Assembly: GCA_003499525.1 (NCBI GenBank)
Contig: DNTB01000028.1
Location: 1 to 36,175, forward strand
Source: Flavobacteriales bacterium
GTDB taxonomy: Bacteria; Bacteroidota; Bacteroidia; Flavobacteriales_G; Salibacteraceae
Direction: 5' to 3'
DNA: 36,175 nucleotides
Made by a program: the position numbers and the translations under genes. The notes below the pieces were generated by a model. The model saw only the letters and a list, made by a program, of their open reading frames with translations, made no database searches and was not told where the DNA came from. Positions 15,762-23,637 of this stretch are shown piece after piece (within the stretch, counting starts at the first letter, position 1; each line of letters begins with the position of its first letter).

Positions 15762-18700
15762 TCAGAATTTTAGAAATACTGCAAGATTTGCTGTTCGCTC
15801 TTGCGGTGGGGTTAAATAAGTAACGTTGGGGCTCAAGTTCCTGTCAGCGGGGTTTTCAAAGTCCCGCGCAATCTCCGGATCAAGTCCGGGAAAGTTCGTG
15901 ATAGTAAAAAAGTTTGTAATGCTCGCTTCTAATCTCAGACTCAAATCTCTGGTATCCGAAACTCTCCAGGGGGTAAAGTTATACCCGACACTAAGTTTTC
16001 TGAATCTTAAGTAGTCCGCGTCGTGCAGCCACTGATCTGTGTTGATCCATGGTGTTCCTGATCCATAAGTTGCTTCGGTAAGTGTAGCCCTTGGGAAACG
16101 TGTATCAGAATCGCCTGGTTTCCTCCATCGATCAAAAACATCCGGAGTCATGTTCCAATCGGAAATAAGTGTTGCCTGCCTTTTTTCTGAACTGTTATAG
16201 ATCTGGGCACCAACACTGAAAATTACTTCAAGTGAAAGATCCCATTGCTTCCATCGGAAATTGTTGGTCATCCCTCCATAAAAATCCGGATAAACCTGTC
16301 CGACTGGTACTCTGTCATCGGGGCTCCACTCGGTGGTTTCCTCTCCATTGATGTCCAAATAAACCGGCACACCCGATTCCGGGTCGACATGCGAGAATCG
16401 AACGAGAAAGTTGGTACCGATAGGTTTATTCAGCACGATACGGGTATCGTTGGTTCCACCCCTGATGGCATCTTCACGATAAGGGCCAATATCAAGTACT
16501 TCATTGTAGTTGTGAGTTACGTTAAAAATGGTGGTCCACTCCAATTTTCCAACCAGGTTCCTCGAAGTAAGCGAGAATTCCCACCCTCTGTTCATGACCT
16601 TGGCCACATTATCCGTGTAATTGGCATACCCCATTTGTTTAGGTATATCCAATACCAAAATGACATCTGAAGAATTTTTAAGATAATAAGCTGCCTCGAA
16701 GGATATGCGGTCGTCTAAAAGACCCACTTCAAGACCGAAATCAAACATGTCGGTTATTTCCCACTTTAAATCAGGATTTGGAAGTTGTGTAGAATACAGG
16801 TAGTTGTCTCCATTATAGGTGTTATCACCTTGCCTAAATAGCCAATAATCGAGGCCGTCTGGGAGGTTGGAATTACCTGTTCTTCCGTAGCTTGTTTTCC
16901 ATTTCAGGTATGAAACTACATTTTGAGACTTCATAAAGTCCTCTTCGGACATAATCCAACCAGCACTAGCCGACGGAAAGAATCCGAACTTGTTATTAGG
17001 GCCAAATCTTGAAGACCCATCCACCCGGCCGGTCACTTGAAGGATGTACTTGTCTTTTAGCATGTAATTGGCACGGAGGAAAAAGCTTTGGAATATGTAA
17101 TAGTTAAGCGTTGCTGTTCCGACCTGGTCAGCTATCTCAGTACCTTCAAAGTCTCTTCCAAAATCTCCCGAAAAATTAGAAGTAGCTCTGTCCGATGTTG
17201 CTGAATATTGATATTCTGTACCCAACATCAGGTTGATGTCATGGATTGAATTCAGCGTTTTAATGTAGTTTGCTTGTAACGATGTATTTATATTGTTGAT
17301 ATTCTTGTAAGTCTCTGCATATGTGTTGTTAGGGTCATTCACATCGAGCTTTTGATCCCGGAAATTCTTCTCCCATAAATCGATATACTCATATCCCAGT
17401 GAACCGGTGAAGATGAAGTCCGTTCTTGGAGCCCATATTACCTTGGCATTCGTGATGATTCTGTTATCTACTGTTCTCCAGTTTCTTAGTTCTCTCGAAG
17501 CCACGGGGTTGTTGTTAGCCCCAGCTTCTAACCAATAATCACCGGATTGGGCATAAGGGATGGTGTCTCCTGTTAAAGTATCAATGTTAAATTCTCCATT
17601 ATTTGGGTTTGCTATTTGTAATGAGTCCCAGTAAATTGGATAGATCGGAAGAGCCGTACTCATTGCCGCTCCTAAACCCCCACTCCAGGCAGCGTCCACT
17701 TTTGTGTTTACACCGCTGGATACGGACCCATTGACTTGTACCCTTAGATTTTTTGTAGCATCCCAGTCAAGGTTCAGGCGGCCACTGGTACGAGTAAATT
17801 TGTTTCCGATTAAATAGCTTCCATTTTCATCATAAGAGATGTTGCCATAGATACCGTATTTATCGCTTCTCTGATCTACAGAAAGGCTATACATCTGTTT
17901 GAATCCGGTACCGGTAGTTTGATCTACCCAGTCGGTATTGTTTCTTCGCGCCTGATCCCAGGTTCCTCTCGGTAGTATTGCATAACCGGTTCCGCCATCA
18001 TTCTCGTGTGCCTCCTGGTACATTTGGAGATATTCCGGAGTCTCAAGCATATCAGGAAGTGCTGTTGCTTGTGAAACCCCCCATCTTGAGTTGAAATTGA
18101 AATTCAGTTTTTTCGAGTTCGCTCTTTTTGTTGTAATAAGGATGACCCCATTCGCTCCCCTGGAACCATATATACCTGTAGCCGAGGCGTCTTTCAAAAT
18201 ATCCACACTCTCAATGTCATTGGGATTGATGGTAGCCAGAGGGTTATTGTTCATCCCACCACTGTTGTTCAACAGAAAGTAATCCTGAGTAATGGGTATT
18301 CCATCGACTACGTAAAGCGGGTCACCTCCAGAACTGATAGAGCTAATTCCGCGGACTCGTATAACCGCAGCTGATCCGGCCAAACCGCTACCCGTAGTTA
18401 CCTGAACTCCCGCTGCTTTTCCCTGCAAGCTGGACTCAAAACTCTGAGTTGGAATTTCTGTAATTTGCTTGGAATCAATCTTCGCAATGGATCCAGTGAC
18501 CTCACGCTTGCGCTGAACACCGTAACCTACAACGACTAATTCATCAAGACTTTGTGCGTCAACTTGCAAATTGAAGGTCAACGGTTCTATAGGCTCATTC
18601 GTGTTAATTTCCTTTTCAATTGTTCGATATCCTACAAATGAAATCTGTAATGTGAACACTCCGGAACCTACATTTTTGATTTCGAACTTTCCATCGAGAT

Positions 18701-18866
18701 CAGTTGCTCCACCAAGAGTGGTGCCCTTTATTATGGCTGAGACCCCGGGAGCAGGATTACCGAATTCATCAAATACGGTTCCTGTGATATTCTGGGCATA
18801 ACTGCCCGCAGTTAGCAAGAAAAAAGCACATAGCAGCAATGCGCTAAAGCGTATAGATTTTCCCAT
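15762..18866 (-). CDS. susC: SusC/RagA-family TonB-dependent outer-membrane transporter
   Basis: Outer-membrane barrel importing oligosaccharides, 1034 residues. The order is: signal peptide to about residue 25 (GSYAQ); a carboxypeptidase-regulatory-like domain (about 26-105, GTVFDEFGNPAPGVSAIIKG through SFVGYRT); TonB box region DELVVVGYG (108-116); plug domain with RVRGISS, GGDPLYVVDGIPI, IESVDILKDASATGIYGSRG and NGVILITTKR (about 118-248); then the long beta-barrel ending in the aromatic residue of AVFLKF. It leads the operon susC-susD-lipoprotein-13004 protein. It would be energised by ExbB-ExbD, such as the set at 132-2444. Alpha-glucan specificity comes from the neighbours. A palindrome and a hairpin lie upstream. 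Confidence 0.96.
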   Translation of the reverse strand: MGKSIRFSALLLCAFFLLTAGSYAQNITGTVFDEFGNPAPGVSAIIKGTTLGGATDLDGKFEIKNVGSGVFTLQISFVGYRTIEKEINTNEPIEPLTFNLQVDAQSLDELVVVGYGVQRKREVTGSIAKIDSKQITEIPTQSFESSLQGKAAGVQVTTGSGLAGSAAVIRVRGISSISSGGDPLYVVDGIPITQDYFLLNNSGGMNNNPLATINPNDIESVDILKDASATGIYGSRGANGVILITTKRANSKKLNFNFNSRWGVSQATALPDMLETPEYLQMYQEAHENDGGTGYAILPRGTWDQARRNNTDWVDQTTGTGFKQMYSLSVDQRSDKYGIYGNISYDENGSYLIGNKFTRTSGRLNLDWDATKNLRVQVNGSVSSGVNTKVDAAWSGGLGAAMSTALPIYPIYWDSLQIANPNNGEFNIDTLTGDTIPYAQSGDYWLEAGANNNPVASRELRNWRTVDNRIITNAKVIWAPRTDFIFTGSLGYEYIDLWEKNFRDQKLDVNDPNNTYAETYKNINNINTSLQANYIKTLNSIHDINLMLGTEYQYSATSDRATSNFSGDFGRDFEGTEIADQVGTATLNYYIFQSFFLRANYMLKDKYILQVTGRVDGSSRFGPNNKFGFFPSASAGWIMSEEDFMKSQNVVSYLKWKTSYGRTGNSNLPDGLDYWLFRQGDNTYNGDNYLYSTQLPNPDLKWEITDMFDFGLEVGLLDDRISFEAAYYLKNSSDVILVLDIPKQMGYANYTDNVAKVMNRGWEFSLTSRNLVGKLEWTTIFNVTHNYNEVLDIGPYREDAIRGGTNDTRIVLNKPIGTNFLVRFSHVDPESGVPVYLDINGEETTEWSPDDRVPVGQVYPDFYGGMTNNFRWKQWDLSLEVIFSVGAQIYNSSEKRQATLISDWNMTPDVFDRWRKPGDSDTRFPRATLTEATYGSGTPWINTDQWLHDADYLRFRKLSVGYNFTPWRVSDTRDLSLRLEASITNFFTITNFPGLDPEIARDFENPADRNLSPNVTYLTPPQERTANLAVFLKF

Positions 18867-18891
18867 ATTAGTTATTGTTAAAAAGGAGTTT

Positions 18892-18906
18892 GAGGACTAA
18901 GTCCTC
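18892..18906 (-). promoter_or_regulatory. Hairpin in the susC 5' leader
   Basis: GAGGAC (18892-18897) and GTCCTC (18901-18906) form a perfect 6-bp inverted repeat with a 3-base loop, 26 bases before the susC ATG. On the minus strand it is followed by a T-rich stretch (CTCCTTTTTAAC), not a clean T run, so termination is not obvious. It could be a protein site, an RNA stabiliser or an attenuator. Confidence 0.4.
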
Positions 18907-18955
18907 TTTATTGGCTCTTGCTCGTGACATGAACGCAAAAATTTTTAGACCCGCT

Positions 18956-18970
18956 AATATACGGTATATT
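18956..18970. promoter_or_regulatory. Palindrome upstream of susC, candidate operator
   Basis: AATATACGGTATATT is a perfect 7-bp inverted repeat around one G. A weak -7-like element (AATTTTTG on the minus strand, 18936-18943) lies 12 bases nearer susC, which would centre the palindrome roughly 34 bases before a start of transcription, where an activator often binds. Its binding protein is unknown. A second, weaker repeat (AAGTGT-N7-ACACTT, 18977-18995) lies next to it and may belong to the end of the amylase gene. Confidence 0.45.
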
Positions 18971-19003
18971 TTAATAAAGTGTACTTGAAACACTTACTTT
19001 GAG

Positions 19004-21871
19004 TTACTCTTTTACAAATAGCTGCCTCTCGAGATGCTGTCCTACATAAATCTCAAGAACAAAAACACCGGAATGTGGCAAATCATCCAAGTCAAGGGCG
19101 GTGTAGTTTGCACCGGGTATTGCTTTACTTGTCTGCGTATTTAGCACTATTCTTCCCTGAAGATCATAAAGCAAGATGCGATAGGATGCCGTTTTATTTG
19201 CAGTAAAAACAATATTGAGATGATCTCTCGCCGGGTTAGGAAACAATCCTAGGTTTAGCGGAGACGGGCTTGAGGTAGTGCTCTTGATACTAGTGACATT
19301 ATCGAAATCAATAGGTGCATCTAAATCTGGTGGAGGAAGTTTCCTGTCTATAAACAGATGATACTCTCCGGGATCAAGGTCAAACTGCATGGTGATATCT
19401 GAAACATCGACTGAATCGCCGGTGAAATAGTCGTACCACATACCGGTATGCTGAAAATTAGGCTGGCTGTTTTGATTCACCACACTGAAATTCGCAACAA
19501 GCACAGCATTCATAGTATCGCTGTTCAGTTTGAGTGTCTTGCTGTAGGTCGATAAATTACCGCCAAAAGAGGTCGTGCTGAAAAGGTCGTATTTGGTTTT
19601 TAGTCTGCTTAAAGCGCGAAATACCTGATAATGTCTGGCTCGAAGTGTATCTTCTGCATAATCCCATCTGATCGGTTTGGGGCTTGTTCGGCATCCATTG
19701 TCAATGGTTAGATCCTCACAGGTATTGATGGAAAAATCATATCCCAGTTCATCAAATTGCCAGAGCATTTTCGGGCCGGGAACCAACAACATAAAAGCAC
19801 TGGCCGCTTCCATCCTATGAATGGCTGTTTCAAAATCTCTTACATCATAGTTACCGCTGGAGTTTCCGTATTCCAGATTTTTAAACATCAAGCGTTCTTC
19901 GTCGTGGCTGCAGTAGTAACCGATAAGATTGGGGTCGTTCCAGCCCCGGTTCTGATAGGAAATGCCATTCAGGTTGCTTGGATAACCCATAGTCGCTTCA
20001 TTAAACTGATGATTTTCATTCCCCCAAATCATCATTCCGGCATTTGACAGCACCATTTCTTCGCTATTGTCCGCAAAGTGCTCCAATATTACCCAGGCAT
20101 TTGGATTTGTATTCCACACAGTTTGTGCATAGTCATTCCAAATGTCTATTCTGGATTGATCATACTGACCCCAAGCCCCGACATCACCAAGTGTATTGTT
20201 TTGAGTAAACCCTTTAGAAAGATCGAAACGGAATCCGTCAATGTGGTATTCCTCTAACCAGTGTTCGATGACTCTTTTGAAGAATGCTCGTGTATGAGGG
20301 CTTTCGTGGTTGTAGTCGTAGCCTACATTAAAATCGTGTTTGGGTATTTCATTAAACCACGGACTGTCCGGTGTAGGTTGTCCCCAAGGTCCGGCTCCCG
20401 GATCAAAATACATCTGTACCTGAGGGTTTTGTCCAAAGGAATGATTATAGACCACGTCAAGTACAACCCCAATACCTCTGCGATGACACTCATCAACCAG
20501 AGTCTTGAAAGCCTCCGCGGTACCATAATATTTGTCCAATGCCATATGAAAGCTCGGGTTGTATCCCCATGAAATATTCCCTTCAAATTCATTCACGGGC
20601 ATTAACTCTATCACGTTTATACCGAGATTTTGTAGGTAATTAAGAGTATCCATTAATGACTGATAGCTATGGTCATGCACAAAATCCCGAACTAACAGCT
20701 CATAGATCACCATTTTTTCTTTAGGTGGTAGCGGAACATTATCGTACTGCCAATTGAACGGTGTAGGTTCGGTCTGAATGACGGACACAATTCCCGAGGT
20801 CTTTCCAACAGGATACGGTTTTAGATTTGGATAAATGTGTTCAGGAATCCAGGGGTCGTTGTTGGGGTCTAAAATCTTATTTACATACACATCCGGAACA
20901 CGCATCTGATCGGAGTGGATATAATATTGAAAACCATACTCTTCTGCACCATCCAGCCCTCCCAAAGCAAACCAAAAGCGATCTGTATCATTGGCATCTC
21001 TATAAAATTTGTATTCCGGATTAATTTGCCAATCGTTGAAATCTCCAATTAGATAGATATCAGATTTACCAGGAGCAAAGAATTGGAATATAACGCTATC
21101 TGGACCGATGACGTTTGGGCCATCTTCAATACCAGCAGGAGCGGGTAAGGATATTTCAGGGCCGTTAACCGTGTAGGATACTGAATCTGAATACGTAGTA
21201 TCCTCATAATCTGCTTCATATTTCAGCCAAAACTGACCTGTTCCAAAGGTGGTCGCTTCGAACTTTACCGAAGCCGTCTTATCAGTCACGGAAAGGAGAA
21301 GGCTATCCTCGTGATATAATCGGATATCGGAGGTATCAGATGTTTCAATTGCAAACTCCACCGAGTCTCCCGCATCCACAATATAGGGTTGGGATGATGA
21401 TACGTTGATCACAACACCAAAACCACCCTGATAAAGCGGCACATAGATGTCGGAGCCATCGGCTGCTCTGCCAACGGTAGAACCATCTCCATTTCTGAAA
21501 ACAAAAGCCAACTGTCCTACAATTTCAGAGGATGGAATCGGCATTCCATTGTCATCAGTATAAAAAGAGCTGATGTGGATTTTTTTCTCGTGGATGCTGT
21601 TCCCTAAATACTGCATCAGTACGTTAGGGTCATGATTACCCCAGTTCCCCTGAACCCTTTGCCAGTTCGTAGGGCTGGTACTTTGGCTGGTTATTACTCC
21701 AGTGTGCATGTATACAGGAACAATTCCTGCAAGGGCACCGTTACCCTGAGTGGCATCAAAGCGGATTGTTACGGAATCATCCTGCGTGACAAACGTTGGG
21801 ATGAGCGTAACCTGTCCGGCCAGATTCAGGAATGACATATAAAGTATTGCGAAGAGTGTAGATCTAATCAT
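19004..21871 (-). CDS. T9SS-exported GH13 alpha-amylase-family enzyme
   Basis: Secreted starch-degrading enzyme, 955 residues from the ATG at 21871, chosen because it begins a clear signal peptide (MIRSTLFAILYMSFLNLAGQ); a longer frame from 21952 would prepend a polar stretch. An N-terminal beta domain (about 20-150) resembles the 13004-13843 protein. A second Ig-like part (about 165-240) and a CBM48-like domain (FFAPGKSDIYLIGDFNDWQ, about 262-345) follow. The GH13 barrel then has region I DVVYNH (472-477), nucleophile D550 in DGFRFDLSK, acid E597 in VILEHF and D657 in SHDEE. A T9SS type A domain ends it (LGLFPNPARDH to the end). Its start overlaps the Nudix-like regulator stop by 8 bases, so the two genes are coupled. 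Confidence 0.93.
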   Translation of the reverse strand: MIRSTLFAILYMSFLNLAGQVTLIPTFVTQDDSVTIRFDATQGNGALAGIVPVYMHTGVITSQSTSPTNWQRVQGNWGNHDPNVLMQYLGNSIHEKKIHISSFYTDDNGMPIPSSEIVGQLAFVFRNGDGSTVGRAADGSDIYVPLYQGGFGVVINVSSSQPYIVDAGDSVEFAIETSDTSDIRLYHEDSLLLSVTDKTASVKFEATTFGTGQFWLKYEADYEDTTYSDSVSYTVNGPEISLPAPAGIEDGPNVIGPDSVIFQFFAPGKSDIYLIGDFNDWQINPEYKFYRDANDTDRFWFALGGLDGAEEYGFQYYIHSDQMRVPDVYVNKILDPNNDPWIPEHIYPNLKPYPVGKTSGIVSVIQTEPTPFNWQYDNVPLPPKEKMVIYELLVRDFVHDHSYQSLMDTLNYLQNLGINVIELMPVNEFEGNISWGYNPSFHMALDKYYGTAEAFKTLVDECHRRGIGVVLDVVYNHSFGQNPQVQMYFDPGAGPWGQPTPDSPWFNEIPKHDFNVGYDYNHESPHTRAFFKRVIEHWLEEYHIDGFRFDLSKGFTQNNTLGDVGAWGQYDQSRIDIWNDYAQTVWNTNPNAWVILEHFADNSEEMVLSNAGMMIWGNENHQFNEATMGYPSNLNGISYQNRGWNDPNLIGYYCSHDEERLMFKNLEYGNSSGNYDVRDFETAIHRMEAASAFMLLVPGPKMLWQFDELGYDFSINTCEDLTIDNGCRTSPKPIRWDYAEDTLRARHYQVFRALSRLKTKYDLFSTTSFGGNLSTYSKTLKLNSDTMNAVLVANFSVVNQNSQPNFQHTGMWYDYFTGDSVDVSDITMQFDLDPGEYHLFIDRKLPPPDLDAPIDFDNVTSIKSTTSSPSPLNLGLFPNPARDHLNIVFTANKTASYRILLYDLQGRIVLNTQTSKAIPGANYTALDLDDLPHSGVFVLEIYVGQHLERQLFVKE

Positions 21872-22565
21872 TGTATTTCTTGTTATACGTGAAAAGTCGT
21901 GCTGGTTTGTGCAGCACCCCCTGTTGTTTTTCATCCAATGCGACAAGAGCATCTAGCTTTTGAACCTTACGACGGAAATTTCTCTTGTCGAGTTTGGTAT
22001 CGAGTACAATCTCATGCAATTGTTGCAGTTGAGAAAGGGTGAATTTTTTTGGCAATAACTCAAAGCTCACAGGATGAGATTCTATTTGATCCCGTAGCTC
22101 TGAAAGGGCTTTGTTCAGAATTTTTGAATGGTCGAAGGCGAGTTGTGGCACATCTTTTACAGGCACCCAAACAGCTTCCTGAGCAAAAGAGGAGGGCTTC
22201 GGGTCGAACATTTCGAGTCTTACTAAGGAATAATAAGCCACGGTAATAACCCTGGCATCAGGATTTGTTCTGATGGACCTCAACCATTGCTGATCGTCTT
22301 CTCCCATCACCCTATCCGGATCACCGAAGGCACCCAGCTGTTTCATATAGACATTTTTCAGGCTTGTCAGCTCATAAAGCACTCTTTGAGCTGCTGCATC
22401 CAATCCCTCAGACCGGTACACCAAATCCCCTGGAAGAGCGAATCTTTTGCTCACTTTGTTATCCGTCCCGTACATTTTTTGCTCTATCAGGAGCACCTGA
22501 AGAAGATCATCCGTGAACCCGAAGATTACACAGTCGACAGAAACGTCAATAAATTCATTGATCAT
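21864..22565 (-). CDS. Nudix-like transcriptional regulator (NrtR/AraR type)
   Basis: Probable sugar-sensing repressor or activator of the locus, 233 residues. The N-terminal two thirds look like a Nudix fold: VSVDCVIFGFTDDLLQVLLIEQK, then FALPGDLVYRSEGLDAAAQRVL. The Nudix box is eroded: the RE and EExG parts read RVLYELTSL, so the metal-binding glutamates are largely missing and hydrolase activity is unlikely. The C-terminal part (LLPKKFTLSQLQQLHEIVLDTKLDKRNFRRKV) matches the winged-helix region of NrtR-type regulators. The family includes the Bacteroides arabinose regulator AraR, which binds a sugar in the Nudix pocket. It is co-transcribed with the amylase, divergent from the phosphofructokinase operon, and has a palindrome over its own start. 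Confidence 0.8.
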   Translation of the reverse strand: MINEFIDVSVDCVIFGFTDDLLQVLLIEQKMYGTDNKVSKRFALPGDLVYRSEGLDAAAQRVLYELTSLKNVYMKQLGAFGDPDRVMGEDDQQWLRSIRTNPDARVITVAYYSLVRLEMFDPKPSSFAQEAVWVPVKDVPQLAFDHSKILNKALSELRDQIESHPVSFELLPKKFTLSQLQQLHEIVLDTKLDKRNFRRKVQKLDALVALDEKQQGVLHKPARLFTYNKKYND

Positions 22566-22580
22566 TAATCGTATGATTAA
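22565..22580. promoter_or_regulatory. Palindrome at the regulator start codon, candidate operator
   Basis: TTAATCGTATGATTAA contains a perfect 6-bp inverted repeat (TTAATC/GATTAA) with a 4-base spacer. It touches the ATG of the Nudix-like regulator and lies just downstream of that gene's predicted transcription start, a position expected for an autorepression site. That the Nudix-like protein is the binder is an inference. Confidence 0.5.
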
Positions 22581-22593
22581 GAAAATTTAAATA

Positions 22594-22601
22594 CAAATTT
22601 A
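22594..22601 (-). promoter_or_regulatory. Candidate -7 box for the Nudix-like regulator and amylase
   Basis: Minus-strand TAAATTTG matches TAnnTTTG and sits 28 bases before the regulator ATG. It faces away from the pfkA promoter at 22623-22630, with 21 bases between the two boxes. Confidence 0.45.
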
Positions 22602-22607
22602 GAATAA

Positions 22608-22622
22608 GTGTTAAAAATACAC
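22608..22622. promoter_or_regulatory. Short inverted repeat between divergent promoters
   Basis: GTGTTAAAAATACAC has 4-bp symmetric ends (GTGT/ACAC) around an A-rich centre. It lies exactly between the two divergent -7 boxes, where a bound protein could control the regulator-amylase and the pfkA operons together. The symmetry is short, so chance cannot be excluded. Confidence 0.3.
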
Positions 22623-22630
22623 TAATTTGC
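22623..22630 (+). promoter_or_regulatory. Candidate -7 box for the pfkA maltose operon
   Basis: TAATTTGC fits the TAnnTTTG pattern when read loosely (TAATTTG plus C, one base shorter). It lies 21-27 bases before the pfkA ATGs at 22651 and 22657, in the only gap before the seven-gene operon. A second weaker candidate, TACCTTCA, follows at about 22633. Confidence 0.4.
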
Positions 22631-22656
22631 GCTACCTTCAATAATTGGGGATGATT

Positions 22657-23628
22657 ATGAATAAAATTGCAGTCCTGACTTCAGGTGGTGATGCACCGGG
22701 TATGAATGCCGCAATCCGAGCAGTAGTGCGGGCTACAGTGTATCACAAGAAAAGAATTATGGGTGTGCAATACGGTTATCAGGGGCTTATAGATGACCAG
22801 ATAGTCGAGCTGAATGCCCGCTCTGTTAAGAACATAATCAATCGTGGTGGCACCTTTTTAAAGTCTTATCGAAGCAAAGACTTTATGGAAAAGGAAGGGC
22901 GTCAGAAAGCATTTGAAACCCTTAAAAAACACAAGATCGATGGTCTAGTAGTCATCGGCGGTGACGGTAGCTTAACCGGAGCAGACATATTCGAAAAAGA
23001 ATTTGGTTTTCCCTGCATCGGAATACCTGGTACTATAGATAACGATATTTACGGAACCCACTATGCATTAGGTTTTGATACTGCTGTTAATACCGTTATT
23101 GACGCAATCGATAAAATACGCGATACGGCTTCTTCTCACAGCCGATTGTTTTTCATCGAGGTTATGGGTCGAGATGCGGGTTTCATTGCACTTTATTCCG
23201 GAATTGCCGGCGGGGCTGAAGCGATTCTCATTCCTGAAATGTTGAATGAAGAGGAAAAGCTCCTAAAAAAGCTCAAGATGAGCAAAGCGCGAAAAAAGAC
23301 TTCCAATCTGGTTGTTGTAGCTGAAGGTGATCAATCGGGCGGAGCCTATGAGCTTGCACGACGCGTAGGAAATCGATTACCCGGTTATGAGATTAAAGTG
23401 ACCATTTTGGGGCATATCCAAAGAGGGGGAAGCCCAACCTATTTCGACAGAGTTTTGGGAAGTCGAATGGGTGTTGAGGCCGCCGAGGCTCTGCTCGCCG
23501 GCAAAAGCAATGTGATGGTAGGGATCAAAAACAATAAAATGATCCACACCCCTCTGGAAAAAACCATAAAGCTCAACCCCGAAATGAACCGTGAGCTTTT
23601 ACGTATCGCGGAAATCTGTTCTATATAA
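22657..23628 (+). CDS. pfkA: ATP-dependent 6-phosphofructokinase
   Basis: Commits fructose-6-phosphate to glycolysis. Family blocks: KIAVLTSGGDAPGMNAAIRA, VVIGGDGSLTGA (Gly after GGD indicates ATP, not pyrophosphate, as donor), GIPGTIDNDIYGT with the catalytic Asp, EVMGRDAGFIAL, VAEGDQSGG, and ILGHIQRGGSPTYFDRVLGSRMG. I place the start at the ATG 22657, preceded by GGGG. An ATG at 22651 (adds two residues) and a TTG at 22645 are alternatives. Length 324. It is the first gene of a seven-gene maltodextrin operon, 9 bases before the sugar kinase, which is unusual for a central glycolytic gene and suggests flux through the operon is matched to glycolysis. Confidence 0.95.
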   Translation: MNKIAVLTSGGDAPGMNAAIRAVVRATVYHKKRIMGVQYGYQGLIDDQIVELNARSVKNIINRGGTFLKSYRSKDFMEKEGRQKAFETLKKHKIDGLVVIGGDGSLTGADIFEKEFGFPCIGIPGTIDNDIYGTHYALGFDTAVNTVIDAIDKIRDTASSHSRLFFIEVMGRDAGFIALYSGIAGGAEAILIPEMLNEEEKLLKKLKMSKARKKTSNLVVVAEGDQSGGAYELARRVGNRLPGYEIKVTILGHIQRGGSPTYFDRVLGSRMGVEAAEALLAGKSNVMVGIKNNKMIHTPLEKTIKLNPEMNRELLRIAEICSI

Positions 23629-23637
23629 TGTTTAGTT

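Noticed and set aside
15762..18866. Long plus-strand frames opposite susC
   Set aside because: They are antisense shadows of a clear SusC gene, with no recognisable domains or start signals.
18977..18995. Terminator of the amylase gene
   Set aside because: AAGTGT-N7-ACACTT is only 6 bp, AT-rich, and is followed by a mixed A/T stretch instead of a T run; kept only as a note.
21864..22565. Catalytic Nudix hydrolase
   Set aside because: The Nudix box lacks the metal-binding glutamates, and a winged-helix-like C-terminus is present.
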